From positions 1 through 64,000 of the forward strand of contig QJNS01000142.1 of assembly GCA_004154925.1 (NCBI GenBank): a stretch of DNA of 64,000 nt, in the 5' to 3' direction. Within the stretch, counting starts at the first letter, position 1, and each line of letters begins with the position of its first letter. The DNA comes from Monosporascus cannonballus. Lineage: Eukaryota > Ascomycota > Sordariomycetes > Xylariales. Positions 23,049 through 34,898 of the stretch are shown one piece after another. The notes under the pieces are model-generated. The model was not told the DNA's origin and searched no databases. It saw only the letters and a program-made list of their open reading frames with translations. Made by a program: the position numbers and the translations under genes.

Positions 23049-24985
23049 TCAGGAACTATTCGCGAAGAACTTTGTGATCTTCTGTGTCCCGGCCTGCTTC
23101 GGCTTGGCGGGGCTCTTGGTGCCGTTGCTCGTGGCGCTGATCTTAGGCCTTCCGCCGCCCTTCGCGGGCACCGTACGGGCCTTCGTCGTGTTCACTGTGG
23201 TGGTATGTGCCCTCTTCTTCGGCGGGGCCCCCTCGGCGGCCTCATCGTCATCCACCGTCCGTCTCTTGACGCCCGCAATAGTCTCGCCTTGACTAGTGCT
23301 GGACCCCTTTCCCCCGTCTTCTACTTTCGCCTTGGTGTCGTCTTCAACGAATCCCTCGTCCTTCTTGGTCCGGATCTCGGGTTGTTCCCCCTCCCCCTTC
23401 TTGGTGGCGAACGACAACGACTGCCCCTCCTTCTTCACGCTTCCGCCGCCCTTCTTCGCGGCGGCGACGGCGAAGAAGTTCGCGATGTTGTTCTTGTTCT
23501 CCTTGCTGTCGAGCGGGACGATGAAGGATGGCGAGTTGTTGCCGACTTTTCCGACGTCCTTACTGACGGGGTAGACATCGAGCTCGCCCTCGAAGGGCCG
23601 CAGCAGCGCCTGCAGCTCCGCAGACCACTCGTGGTGCCCGGGGTCGAGCCACGTGCGCAGCGCGTCCGAGCCGTTCTCCAGTATGACGGGCATGCGGTCG
23701 TGCAGGAAGCTGAGCTGCTTGTTCGATTCCGTTGTGATGATGGTGTACGTGTAGTTCTTCCGGCTCTCGTCATCTGGGTCAAGGAAGGAGTCCTGCGAGT
23801 TAGCATAGTCCGTGAATGAGCTCACGGGCCTTGACACAGATAGGTTCGGTCCGGGGGTGAGGGAGCGAGCTACTCACCACCCTCGTACTGCACCACGTCC
23901 CAGAGGCCTGCGAAGCACACTGCAAGATGGGGAGTCAGTAGCCGTCCATTCAAGTTACTTGGGCGAGTAATCGGGAGTCATAAGACGTGGTTCGAGAACT
24001 ATAAACTCCTAGACCGCACTAATCTAGCACTTCGTGTCCCCTAAACCATGTCGGGGGAAATGAGGGGGTCTAGGAAGAAAGTGAGCATGAATAAAATTGC
24101 TTACTAAGCTTGCCGTCTTTCCTCTTGACGAAGTGCGGTATCTTCTCGCGCCCGCCGTCCTTCTTCAACCACTCGTAGAAGCCCTGCGCAATGACGACGC
24201 AGCGCTTGCGCGCCTTCATCGAGCTCCACATGCCGCCGGCCTGCGCTAGCGAGTCGTCGCGGCAGTTGATGGTCTTCATGACGGTACCGTAGTCCGGGTT
24301 GCGCTTTGTCCAGAAGGGCACGAGGCCCCACTTCATGCTTTGGAGCTTGTAGCGGGTTCTGCCGCCGTCCCGCCGTTGCCGTACGCTATTTTCCTCCGCG
24401 CCGCCGCTGTGCCGGTCACCATCGTCGCCGCCTTCGTCGCCGTCGCCGGGAGCAGCGCCGCCCTTGTCTTGCGCTGCTGCGCGGTTACGCCGGGGCCCCG
24501 CGCCCCAGTCCGGCACGTCGGCACGGTAGACGATGCCGTGGTAGCCGGGGGCGAAGTTGTAGCTCTGTCTGGGGGCGCCGGGCACGTAGTTATTACCGCC
24601 CGCCTCATCCACGTCGTTGTCGTTGTCGTCGGGGGCCTCATCGACCGGCATGTCGTCGTCCTCCAGCAGCTGGCGGATCTGCGCCAGGCGCTGTTTTTGG
24701 GTTTGCGGACTCGTCAGCCTCGTCTGTCCACTCACTCGTTCGGCTATTCCAGCATTTTCCTTTCATTTTGCGTAGAGTCGCGCAAAGGGGAGCCACGACT
24801 GCGCCCTATGAAAGACACCGAACAGGGGCTCATCTCCAATCTGGGAGCATCGTAGCTCATAACAGAAAACGAGTACGAGTGGTACGGCATAAGTGTTGCT
24901 TCCATCTAGAGTGTGGAGATGGAGGCATAGTGGGGTGCATGGATCAAGTGAAACTCACCAAGGCGATTGCGTAGCGTCCACACAT
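23049..24985 (-). CDS. SRAP-domain protein (HMCES/YedK family), abasic-site crosslinking
   Basis: Four exons (24985-24959, 24690-24105, 23919-23878, 23773-23049) give 459 aa with all phases matching. The 27-nt first exon encodes MCGRYAIAL, which supplies the catalytic Cys2; without it the open frame starts at a non-ATG codon. Further SRAP signatures are SYNFAPGYHG, KWGLVPFW, TINCRDDSL, the active-site GFYEW, FAGLWD, YTYTIITTESN and the HDRMPVIL histidine. Family members covalently trap abasic sites in single-stranded DNA at replication forks through Cys2. An acidic, Gly/Asp-rich insertion of ~50 residues interrupts the domain. The long basic C-terminal tail ends in TQKITKFF-ANSS, which resembles a PCNA-binding PIP box (I, F, F placed correctly, T instead of the first Q). 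The exon-3/4 choice yields YEGDDESRKNYTYT and is preferred over a shorter intron that would break frame. Confidence 0.93.
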
Positions 24986-25606
24986 TCTTAATGGGTTAGG
25001 AGACCAGAACCTATGAATACTCTACCAGAGGATTAGGTCATTCCCGTGCAGGACAGTGAGATGTTCACTCTGAAATATGACAAATTGACAATACGTATAC
25101 CTGAGTTGAGGTGATGGGCGAGTTGACCGAAGTGGCCAATCATGACGCCATTACCTACTTAGTTAGCCTCACGTTCTCAACACGCTGTCAGGTGACCACG
25201 ATGAATTGCAATATGAGCTTCACCAATCAGTTCTCCAACGTCCGCGAATCGTAACAGATTTTCTGGCACACGTTATGGAGATCCAGCCCCCGAGGCACAA
25301 TATTATGACAGGCTTGAAAATGTCGGGGTTAATTTTTTTTACTCCTTAGCCGCAAATACTAGATAGGGCTGCTTCACATGCACCATGGACGGTGATCACT
25401 CAGCGCCATGTCTTGGAAGGGGCAGGTTTAGCTTGTGGAAATGGCAAAGCATCTCATTCCGTAACAAGTAATTTCGTGAAACCGTTCCACGCCAAACCAT
25501 GCACAAATCAGTATCGAAGCAGAACCATGCCCTTCCAGTTGCAGACTGCACTTGTGATACATCGGAAGAGACCTGACGCAAGACCAACCCAAAGCCAAGC
25601 ACCCTT
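24986..25606. other. Spacer between SRAP and eL18 genes
   Basis: Contains the SRAP promoter side and the eL18 3' side. I see no gene or repeat. Confidence 0.4.
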
Positions 25607-26682
25607 TTAAACCTTGAAACCTCTCGATCGTCTGCGGCCACGAGCCTTCTCGAACTTGCGGCCCTTGGACTGGACGTAGGGTTTCTAAAATACTGATCAG
25701 CATCATGCACCAGGCAACTAATAATGGGGCATGCGCACCTTGTGCTTGTGGGGGCCCATGCCGAAGTGCTTCACAGCCTCACGGGCGTTCTTGGGACCAC
25801 GGAGCAGCAGGGTGTTGCTTCCAGTGGGGGCACGCAGAGCCAGCTGGTCCAGAGTCAGGGCCTCACCACCGGCCGCGAGGATGCGGCTTCGGGCCGTAGC
25901 GGTGAATCGCAGAGCGGCGATGGTCATCTTGGGGACCTCGAGAAGGCGGTTGTCGTCAGTAATAGTGCCGACAACCACGACGGTCTTGTCCTCCTGGCCC
26001 TTGGAGATCTGGCTTTTTACACGCGAGAGGGACATGGGAGGTCGGTTGATCTGAGCGAGTGGTTTGTCAGCCGTATGATGTGGCATCAGCGAGGTACGGG
26101 GTCCTAGCTTACGCGGGACATGAACAGTCGGCGGAGAACGACCTTGTTGAAGTTCGACTCGGTTCGGCCTGCATGTCGAAGAAGTCAATTAGCACACTTA
26201 TATCATCTCGCAAACCAGTTGAAAGCAGTCAAACATGAGGCTAGAGGATTAATCACTTACGAGCCAAAAACTTATAGAGCTTCACGAGAAGCGTGAGGTA
26301 GACATTGTCGCTTTTTGGCGCCTTGCGGTGAGTACCCCGAACGTGGTGGCGGTCGAGATCGATACCTATTCAGAGCGAAAAAGCCATCGTCAGCTTTTTT
26401 ATTCATGCATGCTCTTTCGGGAGGCCATCATCCAAAGCCAGCAACGTGGTTGCCCAAAAAAAATAATAGTACCCTGAGCCGCAAAACACCCATTGGCACT
26501 ATCAATTATTTTGCCCACCACCTTGGCTAGGTTGGATGAGGTTTCCTTCCCATTTGCGCAAAGAACGAGAACCTGGTGGTTGGCAACCGCAAGTAGGAAA
26601 ACCGCGACGAGGGATTGCCAATCCACCAGCTCCTCGATTCTTCACTTGCACACGAAGACTCCAAATAGGTTAACGTACCCAT
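25607..26682 (-). CDS. RPL18: 60S ribosomal protein eL18
   Basis: Five exons (26682-26679, 26365-26261, 26168-26113, 26050-25739, 25684-25607) give 184 aa, the usual length. The first exon is only four bases (ATG plus G), completed to M-G-I-D-L-D-R-H-H by exon 2. Conserved blocks are [61 protein letters not shown] and the terminal [16 protein letters not shown] then RRRSRGFKV. It is a structural component of the large ribosomal subunit. The 313-nt first intron after the start codon is typical of fungal ribosomal protein genes and often carries transcription enhancers; that last point is inference here. Confidence 0.97.
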
Positions 26683-27486
26683 CTTGCCGGCAGCTATGGG
26701 TTTTGGCTGTTGTCGTGCAGGCTAGTTGTCGTGGAGGATCGTAGACGTGGAGTCGTGATTGAGAAGATCGAAAATCTTAAGAGTGGAACCCCTCAAAAAG
26801 TTTCAAGCTGAGGCAGGAATTCGCTATGAATTGTGCGAGTGGGCGGTGACAGCTGGCAGTTCATTAGGGTTGCCAAAGAGAGTTGAGACCCCGTACCTGA
26901 GAGCCCCCTGTGGCTAAGGCTGGTTGTGGCGGTGGTGGTGGGGTTATCAGGGCTGGTGCTTTTCAAGTCGGGAACATTAGCACCCAAGTGATCACGGGGG
27001 AGCCCAGGTACATTATGCGAGAAACGCATCGTTATGGTCTTCATTCTCTATTTGTATTTGGAATGTACCTACTGCCCATAGCTCTGTGCCCCCCCGATTT
27101 ATGCAAAGTTTTTGCTACAGAAAAGAACATGCGCTCTAGACCATCTACCGCTGCTCTCATGTACCCTCCTTGGTACTTGCTGATGATGCTGAAGCCCCGT
27201 TTCCGCTGCCAGTGAGTCCAAAATGCCTTCTGGTGCTGCTAGTAGAGCCGCATTCATGTTCTATGTGTCTTTGTCTAAACCTCCCTCTATGATGATACCG
27301 CTCTCTTCCCAAGGATATCGCAGGTCCACCTAGCTATGACTTGCGCACTTGGCCTGCCTCTCCATGAACCGTAATCAGCAATGGCATGGGTTCGCGTCAC
27401 CCCGCGCTGCTGATCGCCAACATCTTAGTCAGGCTCTGATGAAAATTCACGGAACTGTCATTAGTTGGTGACACTGTCCCTCAGTT
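26683..27486. other. eL18 promoter region and spacer
   Basis: Immediately upstream of the eL18 ATG on the minus strand, then the 3' side of the carrier gene. No other gene seen. Confidence 0.4.
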
Positions 27487-28814
27487 TTATAAGGCGACAG
27501 GTTCGAGTGGCTTCAGGCCAACCAAGAAATCCCTGGTCATTTCAAAGCTGAGCCAGTTGGCCGCCATGCTGGGTGCGACCTTAAGCAAATTCGGGAACAG
27601 GCCCTTGTACAAGCCCCGGACGCCTTCCTGCGTGACTATAACCTTCACCGCGTCCCCGATGGACTTGTACTGGTAACCCATGCCCGACATGGTGTTGATC
27701 TGGAACCTTCGACGTAATACATCGCTGTGCGAAAAAGACCGTCAGTCCTGAGACGTGCGTTCCAGCTCTACTCAACTTACAATGGGTATGTGCAGGTCTG
27801 GGCGACCGCGCCGGATACGGCACCTGCGAGGAGTTTCCGTCCTGCATTAGGGTTCTTGTCACCTTCGGGTGTCAAGTATTTCCGGACAAGCTCGTATGTC
27901 ATGAAGTTCAACCCGACCTATAAGTAGTGTGAGTATCACCGTATAGTCCCCAAAAAGCACTGGTCTGGGATCTAGGACATACGTATGGAGCAACCCCAGC
28001 AACGGTAGGGATTATACCCCGGTATAACGCAGCCATACCTCCCTCCTCTTTGTACATTGTCGCCATAGTACTCCACATTCCTGGGAGCTTTCTGTCTTTT
28101 GGTTTATTGGCAAGAGCAGCAAATGATGCAGAGTGTATAGACAACCGCGTACGCACGATGTCTAAAGGATAAGTAAAAAAGACCGAGGTAATGCCCGCAA
28201 TGCCTCCACACACTAGCCTCTCGAGCGGTGATAAAGGAGCTCCGGGATATTTCTCGAAGAAGTGCTACAGGGCGCCGGTCAGTCGCCAGACGACAATAGC
28301 CTTGGACATGTTGCGCAAGTGGGGTGGGCCATATCTGGACGCAAAGACGGGCGCGAATGACGATCGACTTACCCGCTTGTAGAGGTTGTAACTGCCAAAC
28401 TGGACAGCAGAGTATGGGACTATGCGGATGCAGTTGGTGCCATTGCCAGCCATGAAGCCTCTCCAGCCTTCTTCTCTCCACATCTTCCCAAGCGCCTTTC
28501 CCACTGATAACTTGTACTCATTGTGGCCAGCGCTCTGGACTTGGAATAGAATCTTGAGGCGCTCAAGAGGGGAGACAACGGTCCGAGAAACGGCACCCGC
28601 CACTCCGCCGGCGGCGAAGGCTGCGACTACCGGTTGGGAAACGAATTCACGGAACTGTTCGGTTCTGTTGCTCGGCCCATACTTGGCCTTAATGGCATCT
28701 TCGGGACTCTAGAGGGTTGATGCTACGTTAGCTGCTATCGCCGGATGAGTACGGCCACCCGGGCGCGCTTCAAGACTTTCGACGACCAGGGAAGCAAACA
28801 CCTACTGTCGCCAT
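27487..28814 (-). CDS. Mitochondrial carrier protein (SLC25 family, YPR011C/SLC25A42-like)
   Basis: Five exons (28814-28806, 28708-28373, 28264-27983, 27917-27781, 27724-27487) give 333 aa with all phases agreeing. The three carrier repeats each show their signature: SPLERLK in repeat 1, YPLDIVRTRL in repeat 2, and YPFDVLRRRF in repeat 3. Each is followed by the aromatic/glycine part (GWRGFMAGNGTNCIRIVP, GMAALYRGIIPTVAGVAPY, GVRGLYKGLFPNLLKVAPS). It lacks calcium-binding EF hands. Sequence flavour is closest to the carriers of adenosine phosphosulfate/CoA-type nucleotides (yeast YPR011C, animal SLC25A42/A16), but substrate is inference. The first coding exon is only nine bases (MAT). Confidence 0.93.
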
Positions 28815-30607
28815 ATTGATACGCCAGCTAAGCAAGAAGGTCCGGCAGGGCTTGCGACGTGGGAGTGAACCGGGAAAGGGGGCTGCGTCGCACGGAAGTT
28901 GCGCAAGGACGTCGGCGTCGCACAGCAGATGCAAGATGACATCTAATCCTTTCAGGAAACGTATATTGCGCTGGATAAGGATAGGAGGATACGGCCATCC
29001 ATATGCGAGGCTCTCATCGAAGTTGCCTCGTTGCTTGCGAAGACATAGTTGGAACTCGGCAGAAGGTCCCAATGTTCAAGGCGAGCGAGAATACGTCGGT
29101 TAAGGTGTGCTTCGCGGAAATTAGTCGCACAGTTTTCTGGCTGAGGCGCTCGTCGGGTTGAATGTGAGAGTCCGCTGGAAAATTTAATTAAGGCTAGAGA
29201 AGAGACCACGGTTTAAAGCAATAGGAGAGGATGGGGTTGTCAGCTCCGCAGGCTGTTAGTCGATAAGTAATCAAATGGAGGACCCGACATAGAAATTGAA
29301 TGTCAAGGGTGTTTGGCGACTGCTGAGGGCATTCAATGGCCACGGGATTGAAGATATGAAGTCAAGTGATGGCAGAACAGAATTGCGAGAAAAGTCAGAT
29401 GGAGATGTATGCGTCGTCGTTGGCCTCAACCTCAGCGACAACAATGGCACACTAATGTGCACTCACTCTACTAAGCAGTCAGCAAAAGTACATTCCAGAG
29501 CAGGTTATCGAATAATAAGGATGCGCATCATTGGTCTGCAAGCGGCTAATGCACTCTAGACCTGTCTGCCATTGGTCTACAAGGATGTATATACACATAC
29601 ACGCAGGTACATCTGCTGGAAATGTATACCTACCTAAGAACTAAAGGTCACGGTAACCGCTCACATGTGTATATCCAAGCGCATAGTGAGATTCCTAGCG
29701 CGATCAAACCCAGATGCTAGATATCACGAGAGCAGGCAGGGTTGTTCTTGAGGTCAACATTAACAGCAGAGGGATCTGCATGGATTATTAATATGAGGCT
29801 CATCAAGCATTGAATGAGAATTGGGGTCTAGAAAACGAGAATGTTCGGTAAAGGTCACATACGGAGTCGCAGTATGAACTCTCGGCATAGCCGCCTGCAT
29901 GTCTTGCTACTGTAGGTCCTGGCCCGGTGCTTTTTCGCTACATCGTCGGGTTTTGAAGTGCAATGCCAGTTACCGATAATAGCCTTACAAGTCATTTTTG
30001 GGTCGATCTACGACTACATAGGTACTTATTAAGTACGAACCTTTTATGAGCACCTCCATTGTTGGACCGGCGATGGTTGGTGGATTACCTACTGCATTGC
30101 AGGGTGCCGGAGAAAGACAGGAAACTCCAAAGGGTGGGCGCAGGGCTAGTACTACTACAAGCGGACTGAGATCGCCCGAGTCGCGTGACAAGCTGACATG
30201 CTAGGACGTCTGGGCAACATCTCGTTCGTCAAGTTGAATTACCCATCATTGTTTTCTCACTACACCCGAAGGAGAATTTGGAAGACAGAGTGGGTTAAAC
30301 ACGCTGAGCTACAATATAATTACTATCTAAGCTGGTCCGCGCTACGGGAAAATTAGGACCCAACCCTCTACGGTTGGCCAATACCTAGAAAATTTTGATG
30401 GCCTCGAGAATCGAATCTGCATCTTCGCCTTCCGTGTCGAGCCATAAAGCTCGCGATTGTATATCGGTTCCGAATCGAAACTAAAAGATGAGTGGCAGCT
30501 CAACGTGAGAAACGCATATACCAACGCCGGGGACGACGAGGAGTAAACATCTTGGTCCAGGCGCAATCCAGATGCCGAACCCGATCAGAGACGTCCAGAT
30601 ATACTTA
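28815..30607. other. Spacer with no supported gene
   Basis: About 1.8 kb. Short open frames on both strands show no motif. The lower end should be the promoter of the carrier gene; the upper end holds the 3' UTR of the splicing-factor gene. Confidence 0.4.
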
Positions 30608-31814
30608 TCACTCCGCAACATCCAGGTCATCGTGCTGGGGAGGGGGACTGTCAAGAGCTGAAATACCGTTAGCAGGCACCTCACAAGTGCGAGGTCTATA
30701 ACTAACTCACCCTTACGATCATCGCCGTTAGCACCGTTGTCACGGCGGTCACGGTCGTCTCTATCCTCCTTGATATCCCGGTCACTGGTGATTCAGAGAG
30801 TAAGCTTTCGATAACCATAGATGCTGGGAGCATGGGGTGCCTACCGAGGGTCTGGGCTACGGGAACGATCGCGAGTATCGCGACGATCCCTGTCGTAATC
30901 GCGCTCACGGTCGTAATCGCGGTCGCGGTCGCGGTCGCGGCGGTCATCCTTGCGGGGAGAGTAGTCTCGGGTGCTGCGGCGAGGAGAGGGAGAGCGACCG
31001 CGGCGGGGGGTCCGCCTACCACTGTCGCGTCGGTCACGGTCCCGGCCAGAGTCGAAACGCCAGGATGCCGAGGGAGGGGTACGAGCCCACTATTGCTTCG
31101 TTAGATCCGAGCGCGATAGCCGAGAGATCCAGGCAAGATTTACCTCGATCTTCAGGATGTCATCACGGCCAATACGCTTGTTATGCATCTCGTGGTACGC
31201 GTCATCGGCATCACGACGATCCTCGTACTCAACGAACGCGAAGCTAACATAGATGGATCAGCAATTGGTCAATTGACAAGCGACAGTAGATTTTACTCAC
31301 AGCCTGCTGCTGGCAGAGCGAGGCGCGGGAATATCGCACCGGACCAGGCGGCCATAGCTAAAAAGAGATTTGCATGTCAGTGATCGCCAAAACGAAGCAT
31401 GAACCTTCCCAGTGATAGTCCGTATCGGTTTCGTAGAGCTTCTCGAATCCGCGACGAGGTTGACATGCGGTCCGCGCGAGGCTCTCAAGGAGATGGTGTA
31501 CGACCGCTCGATCGAAGAGGAGACAACTGATATGGAGATGAAGGGCGAGGGAGATGTGAGCGTAGTAAAGGAGACGCCAAATCGGGGAGGACTCGACGAA
31601 GCCGAGGACGTAGGGGGACGCGAGGTCGAATGGGGTTTGTTTGGTTAGGACGAGGAGAGGAGCAAGGCGATATCAAAAGCCGCATCGGGACGACGGTCGA
31701 TCGATCTCACCGGCGAGGATAGTTGACATACCGTTCGAATTCGTAGGCGAGGTCGCGAGCACGCGTACCGTGACTGAAACCAGTCACGTAGAGGGTAGTA
31801 CCGCCTCGAGACAT
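30608..31814 (-). CDS. SR-type pre-mRNA splicing factor, one RRM plus RS/RD tail
   Basis: Six exons (31814-31732, 31357-31301, 31243-31144, 31089-30845, 30784-30711, 30657-30608) give 202 aa, all phases consistent. Residues ~5-75 are an RRM: RNP2 is TLYVTGF and RNP1 is SRLFAFVEYED, followed by DDAYHEMHNKRIGRDD. The tail after SASWRFDSGRD is rich in RS, RD and RE dipeptides (RGRSPSPRRS, RDRDRDYDRERDYDRD, RDRSRSPDPR) and ends SPPPQHDDLDVAE. It should act in the nucleus in splice-site selection and exon definition, regulated by SR-protein kinases. The tail's repeated arginine codons make the antisense strand look coding, which is an artefact. Closest relatives are the fungal Srp1/Srp2-like group. 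Confidence 0.93.
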
Positions 31815-34052
31815 GATGACGATGAATTACTAGCTGAGAATGATGACAGAAGAAGTCGGAAGTGAATGGAAAAAGACGATAAGGGGGCGAGAAAACGATA
31901 TGCAGTTTCCAACTTCCCAAGGAAAGGAAACACTCAGTAGCGCCAGAACGAATAAAAACGTGCCTGGGGTATCCACAATAGCAACGACTTGATGTTGGCA
32001 ATGGATGGACAATGATGAAGTCCACCGAATGGATGGAGTTGAAAAGGGTAGAGGTAGCCTGAAGCGTCAGTCACCTGATTAAGTTAATTTGTTAATAAAG
32101 GAAGCGGTGAATGTAGTTTTTCCGGGACAGCTTGAACCTCTTGTGGTGCAGGTGGTACGTGCACAACTCCCAGAACGCATAAGGCTTCCTTGTATTATAT
32201 AATAGTGCACACCAGCTAAGGCAAGGACGACGAAGGACATAACAGAGTGGGACGGTGAAGGAAAATCGTGACACTAGAAGTACAGGGGAAAGTGTATAAT
32301 GAGGAGTTCTATAGTACACTGAGTAACTTTGAAAGAGTTTATGGCCGTGTTGCCCATCTTGAATGCTACGTACTTAGAAGCTAAATCGGGAGCATGCGAC
32401 ATACAACGAATCCTGGCTAAGACAAGAATCTGGCACTTACACAGATTAAGTATGACAGCCTTAATGCGAGCCTAGGACCTCAAAGCTTGCCGAAGCCCCC
32501 GATTACCGCAGAGGAAAGTAGAATGCGTGGAGATTTGTCTCGGGTCAGCGATCAAAAGTTCAACTGTCCACAGCGACAGGTGAAACATTACATGATGGAG
32601 GCAGCGCTCCCAAAGAAGGGGGCCCAATAGGTTAGTCACCAGCTAACTAGTATGGCCGATGAAGCGGGGGGCGAAGTAAACGTGTACTAACTGAAGCCCT
32701 TCGGATCGGCTCGGTAACTACTCGGGAACATGTATTAGGCTCTGAACAAATAGAAAAGAAAAGGCAACCCTAGCACAGCGATAAACGATGTCACCACGGA
32801 AGCAGATTCTTTGGCTTTGTCCCCGCATTCCTCAGAACATTGTCCCGTATGCTGCTCTGGTACTAACCAAGAATAGGAAGCAAGACCGGCAAATGCGTCG
32901 ACGGCATACTGTGGATCTAAACACACGGTACCCCCGGGACCCGGACTCGGGGCCAAGTGGGTCATCGGTACCGGGCGAAGAAAGTCTTTCGGGTGGGCGA
33001 CTACCTAAGTACTCATTCCAGATCGCGTAGTGGCAATCGGGTCTTTCGGTCATTCATCTGGTCTTCCCGTAGACGGCATGTTAGTTTCTAGATAACTCTC
33101 CGCACCAACATACCGTTGGTCAGAGAAGGACAACCTCGAGACATACTTCGGATGTTGTTGAACATATCGATGCGATAACCTGTGCCATCACAGCGGCTGA
33201 TATGACGTACAGGGGAGACATGTAGCAATAGTAAATTGCTTCGTGTCGAACAAGTGCATACTCTCAATAGAGCGCAAAGCTCATCCGATTCCGTAACATC
33301 AAGCACAGGAACGCAAGCAGAAGGATAGCTACTTGTGGTTTTTGATAGATGAATTGTTCTCATATTAGTTGCCATGCATGAGTAGCTCAAGCTGAAGTCA
33401 AGCCACATTGAAGAATCAACATTCTTCATACCTTCCATTCTTCTCGAGATGCAATCTTAAATGTCTAAACCGACCGACCATTCGAAATATGCTGCAGTGT
33501 GCTCATACAACAGCGCTACTTGCTATGCCGACGCAATGGTCCAACTCCGGATCCCAGGAGCCCATCTTTCCTCCGCATCGGATCCGTGCGTACCTACGGT
33601 GTAGGGTAAATAAGACGGATACTCCCTGGAGCGGAGAGGGCTCGAGACCGTCTCGTATGCCGAGCACACCATCACGCATATGTCTGATGAGATACGTAGA
33701 TGCATTCGCGTATGCTTCACGATAAAGGCGACTACCAATCCCGTGGCGCGGATACAGAATAAGCAGGCCTGTGCAATGGCATGATAGGAGGCACCGGATC
33801 CCGCGACCGGGACAACCATTGAATGGCGACCCTCAATCGTATATTGTCGTTGGACAGACAATGTCACCCAACGGTAAATGTCAAAGTGGTATCATTCCCT
33901 TTCCTCCCAGCCCAGCCGAACTCCGTGCGTAAAAAAATGACAAATGTGGTGAAAGGGGCGCCGGAACAATATTATCCCCCAAAACGAATTGACAGCACGA
34001 CCCCGTCACGTACTGACCGACCGCTCTTCTACTAGTGTTGAGGGCTAGTCAC
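31815..34052. other. Spacer with no supported gene
   Basis: About 2.2 kb. The first few hundred bases upstream of 31814 are the splicing-factor promoter. Beyond that I find only short unsupported frames on both strands. Confidence 0.4.
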
Positions 34053-34301
34053 CTAGTGACCTCCCCACCTCCAATTCGAACTCGACGACGGGCGCGACCT
34101 GGGCGGGGATCCGCTGGCGTCGCCGCGGTCACTATCCATGGAGCGCTTCTGGGGCGACGGCGAGCGGCTGCTACTCGTGTATCGCGCCGTGGATGTAGAG
34201 GTCGACTGGGTGTTGGCGGGCTCCGGGGAGACGCGGCGCGTCTGCCAGGACTTGTAGATCTCCTTGCACAGATGTGCGGACATAGTATAGGTGGGCGACA
34301 T
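34053..34301 (-). CDS. Small Ser/Arg/Pro-rich hypothetical protein, 82 aa
   Basis: A GC-rich minus-strand frame with A at the -3 position of its ATG encodes MSPTYTMSAHLCKEIYKSWQ, followed by a disordered tail rich in S, P, R and T (RSPSPQKRSMDSDRGD) ending SSSSNWRWGGH. GC content is higher than in the flanks, and codon use resembles that of the neighbouring genes. The first ~25 residues look helical and conserved in style; the rest looks disordered. No family recognised. It may be a complete small protein or the first exon of a decayed gene next to the retroelement island. Confidence 0.5.
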   Translation of the reverse strand: MSPTYTMSAHLCKEIYKSWQTRRVSPEPANTQSTSTSTARYTSSSRSPSPQKRSMDSDRGDASGSPPRSRPSSSSNWRWGGH

Positions 34302-34898
34302 CTTCGTAGTACCGGGTAGTGTCTTTTGGTCTCGCCTGGTGTTATTCGAGGATATGAGAGGTATCCGACGGGGGAGGGGATGAACAGAGCGTCAACTCCG
34401 ACTTTGTGGTACACTTGTAAGGTCTCTTGGGCGGGTCGGGAGTCGGTGGACCAAAGCTGTGCGGTGTGGAAATGTCCCGGTCTTTAAGTATGTGTGGTAT
34501 CTTGGAGGATGCGAATAGGATGAGTAAGACCTAGCAAAAAGAGAAATAATTTTAGGAACAGAAAGGAAAGGGAATCAAGGTTTTATTGTTGAGAAGCTAG
34601 ACATTAGACGCCATACCTACCCGCTTAGATCCCTCCGGAGTTGTGCGACGGTGTCTGGCCAGATCATACTTTGGAAACTCCAGGGACGATCACCTGGGTT
34701 CAGACACCCTGCAGGCCAGGCCCTCCCGGTAGTTAGAGGCCTACAGTAGGTAGCCTAGGTAGCCTGTCGAGGCTTTGGGATTTCGGGATCCTGATCGGCT
34801 GTGCCCGTTGGGTACTACCGAAGACGCCAATCCACCAATCAGAGCCGCCGTAATTATGATTACCAACCGTTGTAAGCAGAAAAATCCGCATGCGGAGT
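34302..34898. other. Spacer up to the retroelement island boundary
   Basis: Normal-GC sequence that stops abruptly at the TSD GGAGT (34894-34898). No gene seen. Confidence 0.45.

Noticed and set aside
22980..23819. 279-codon plus-strand open frame
   Set aside because: Lies antisense to the SRAP C-terminal exon. Its Leu/Arg/Gly-rich composition is what the complement of a GC-rich Lys/Glu/Ser-rich coding exon gives; no domain.
24306..24974. 222-codon plus-strand Arg/Cys-rich frame, and 24340-24855
   Set aside because: Antisense shadows of the SRAP exon 2 acidic Gly/Asp-rich insertion; no independent signal.
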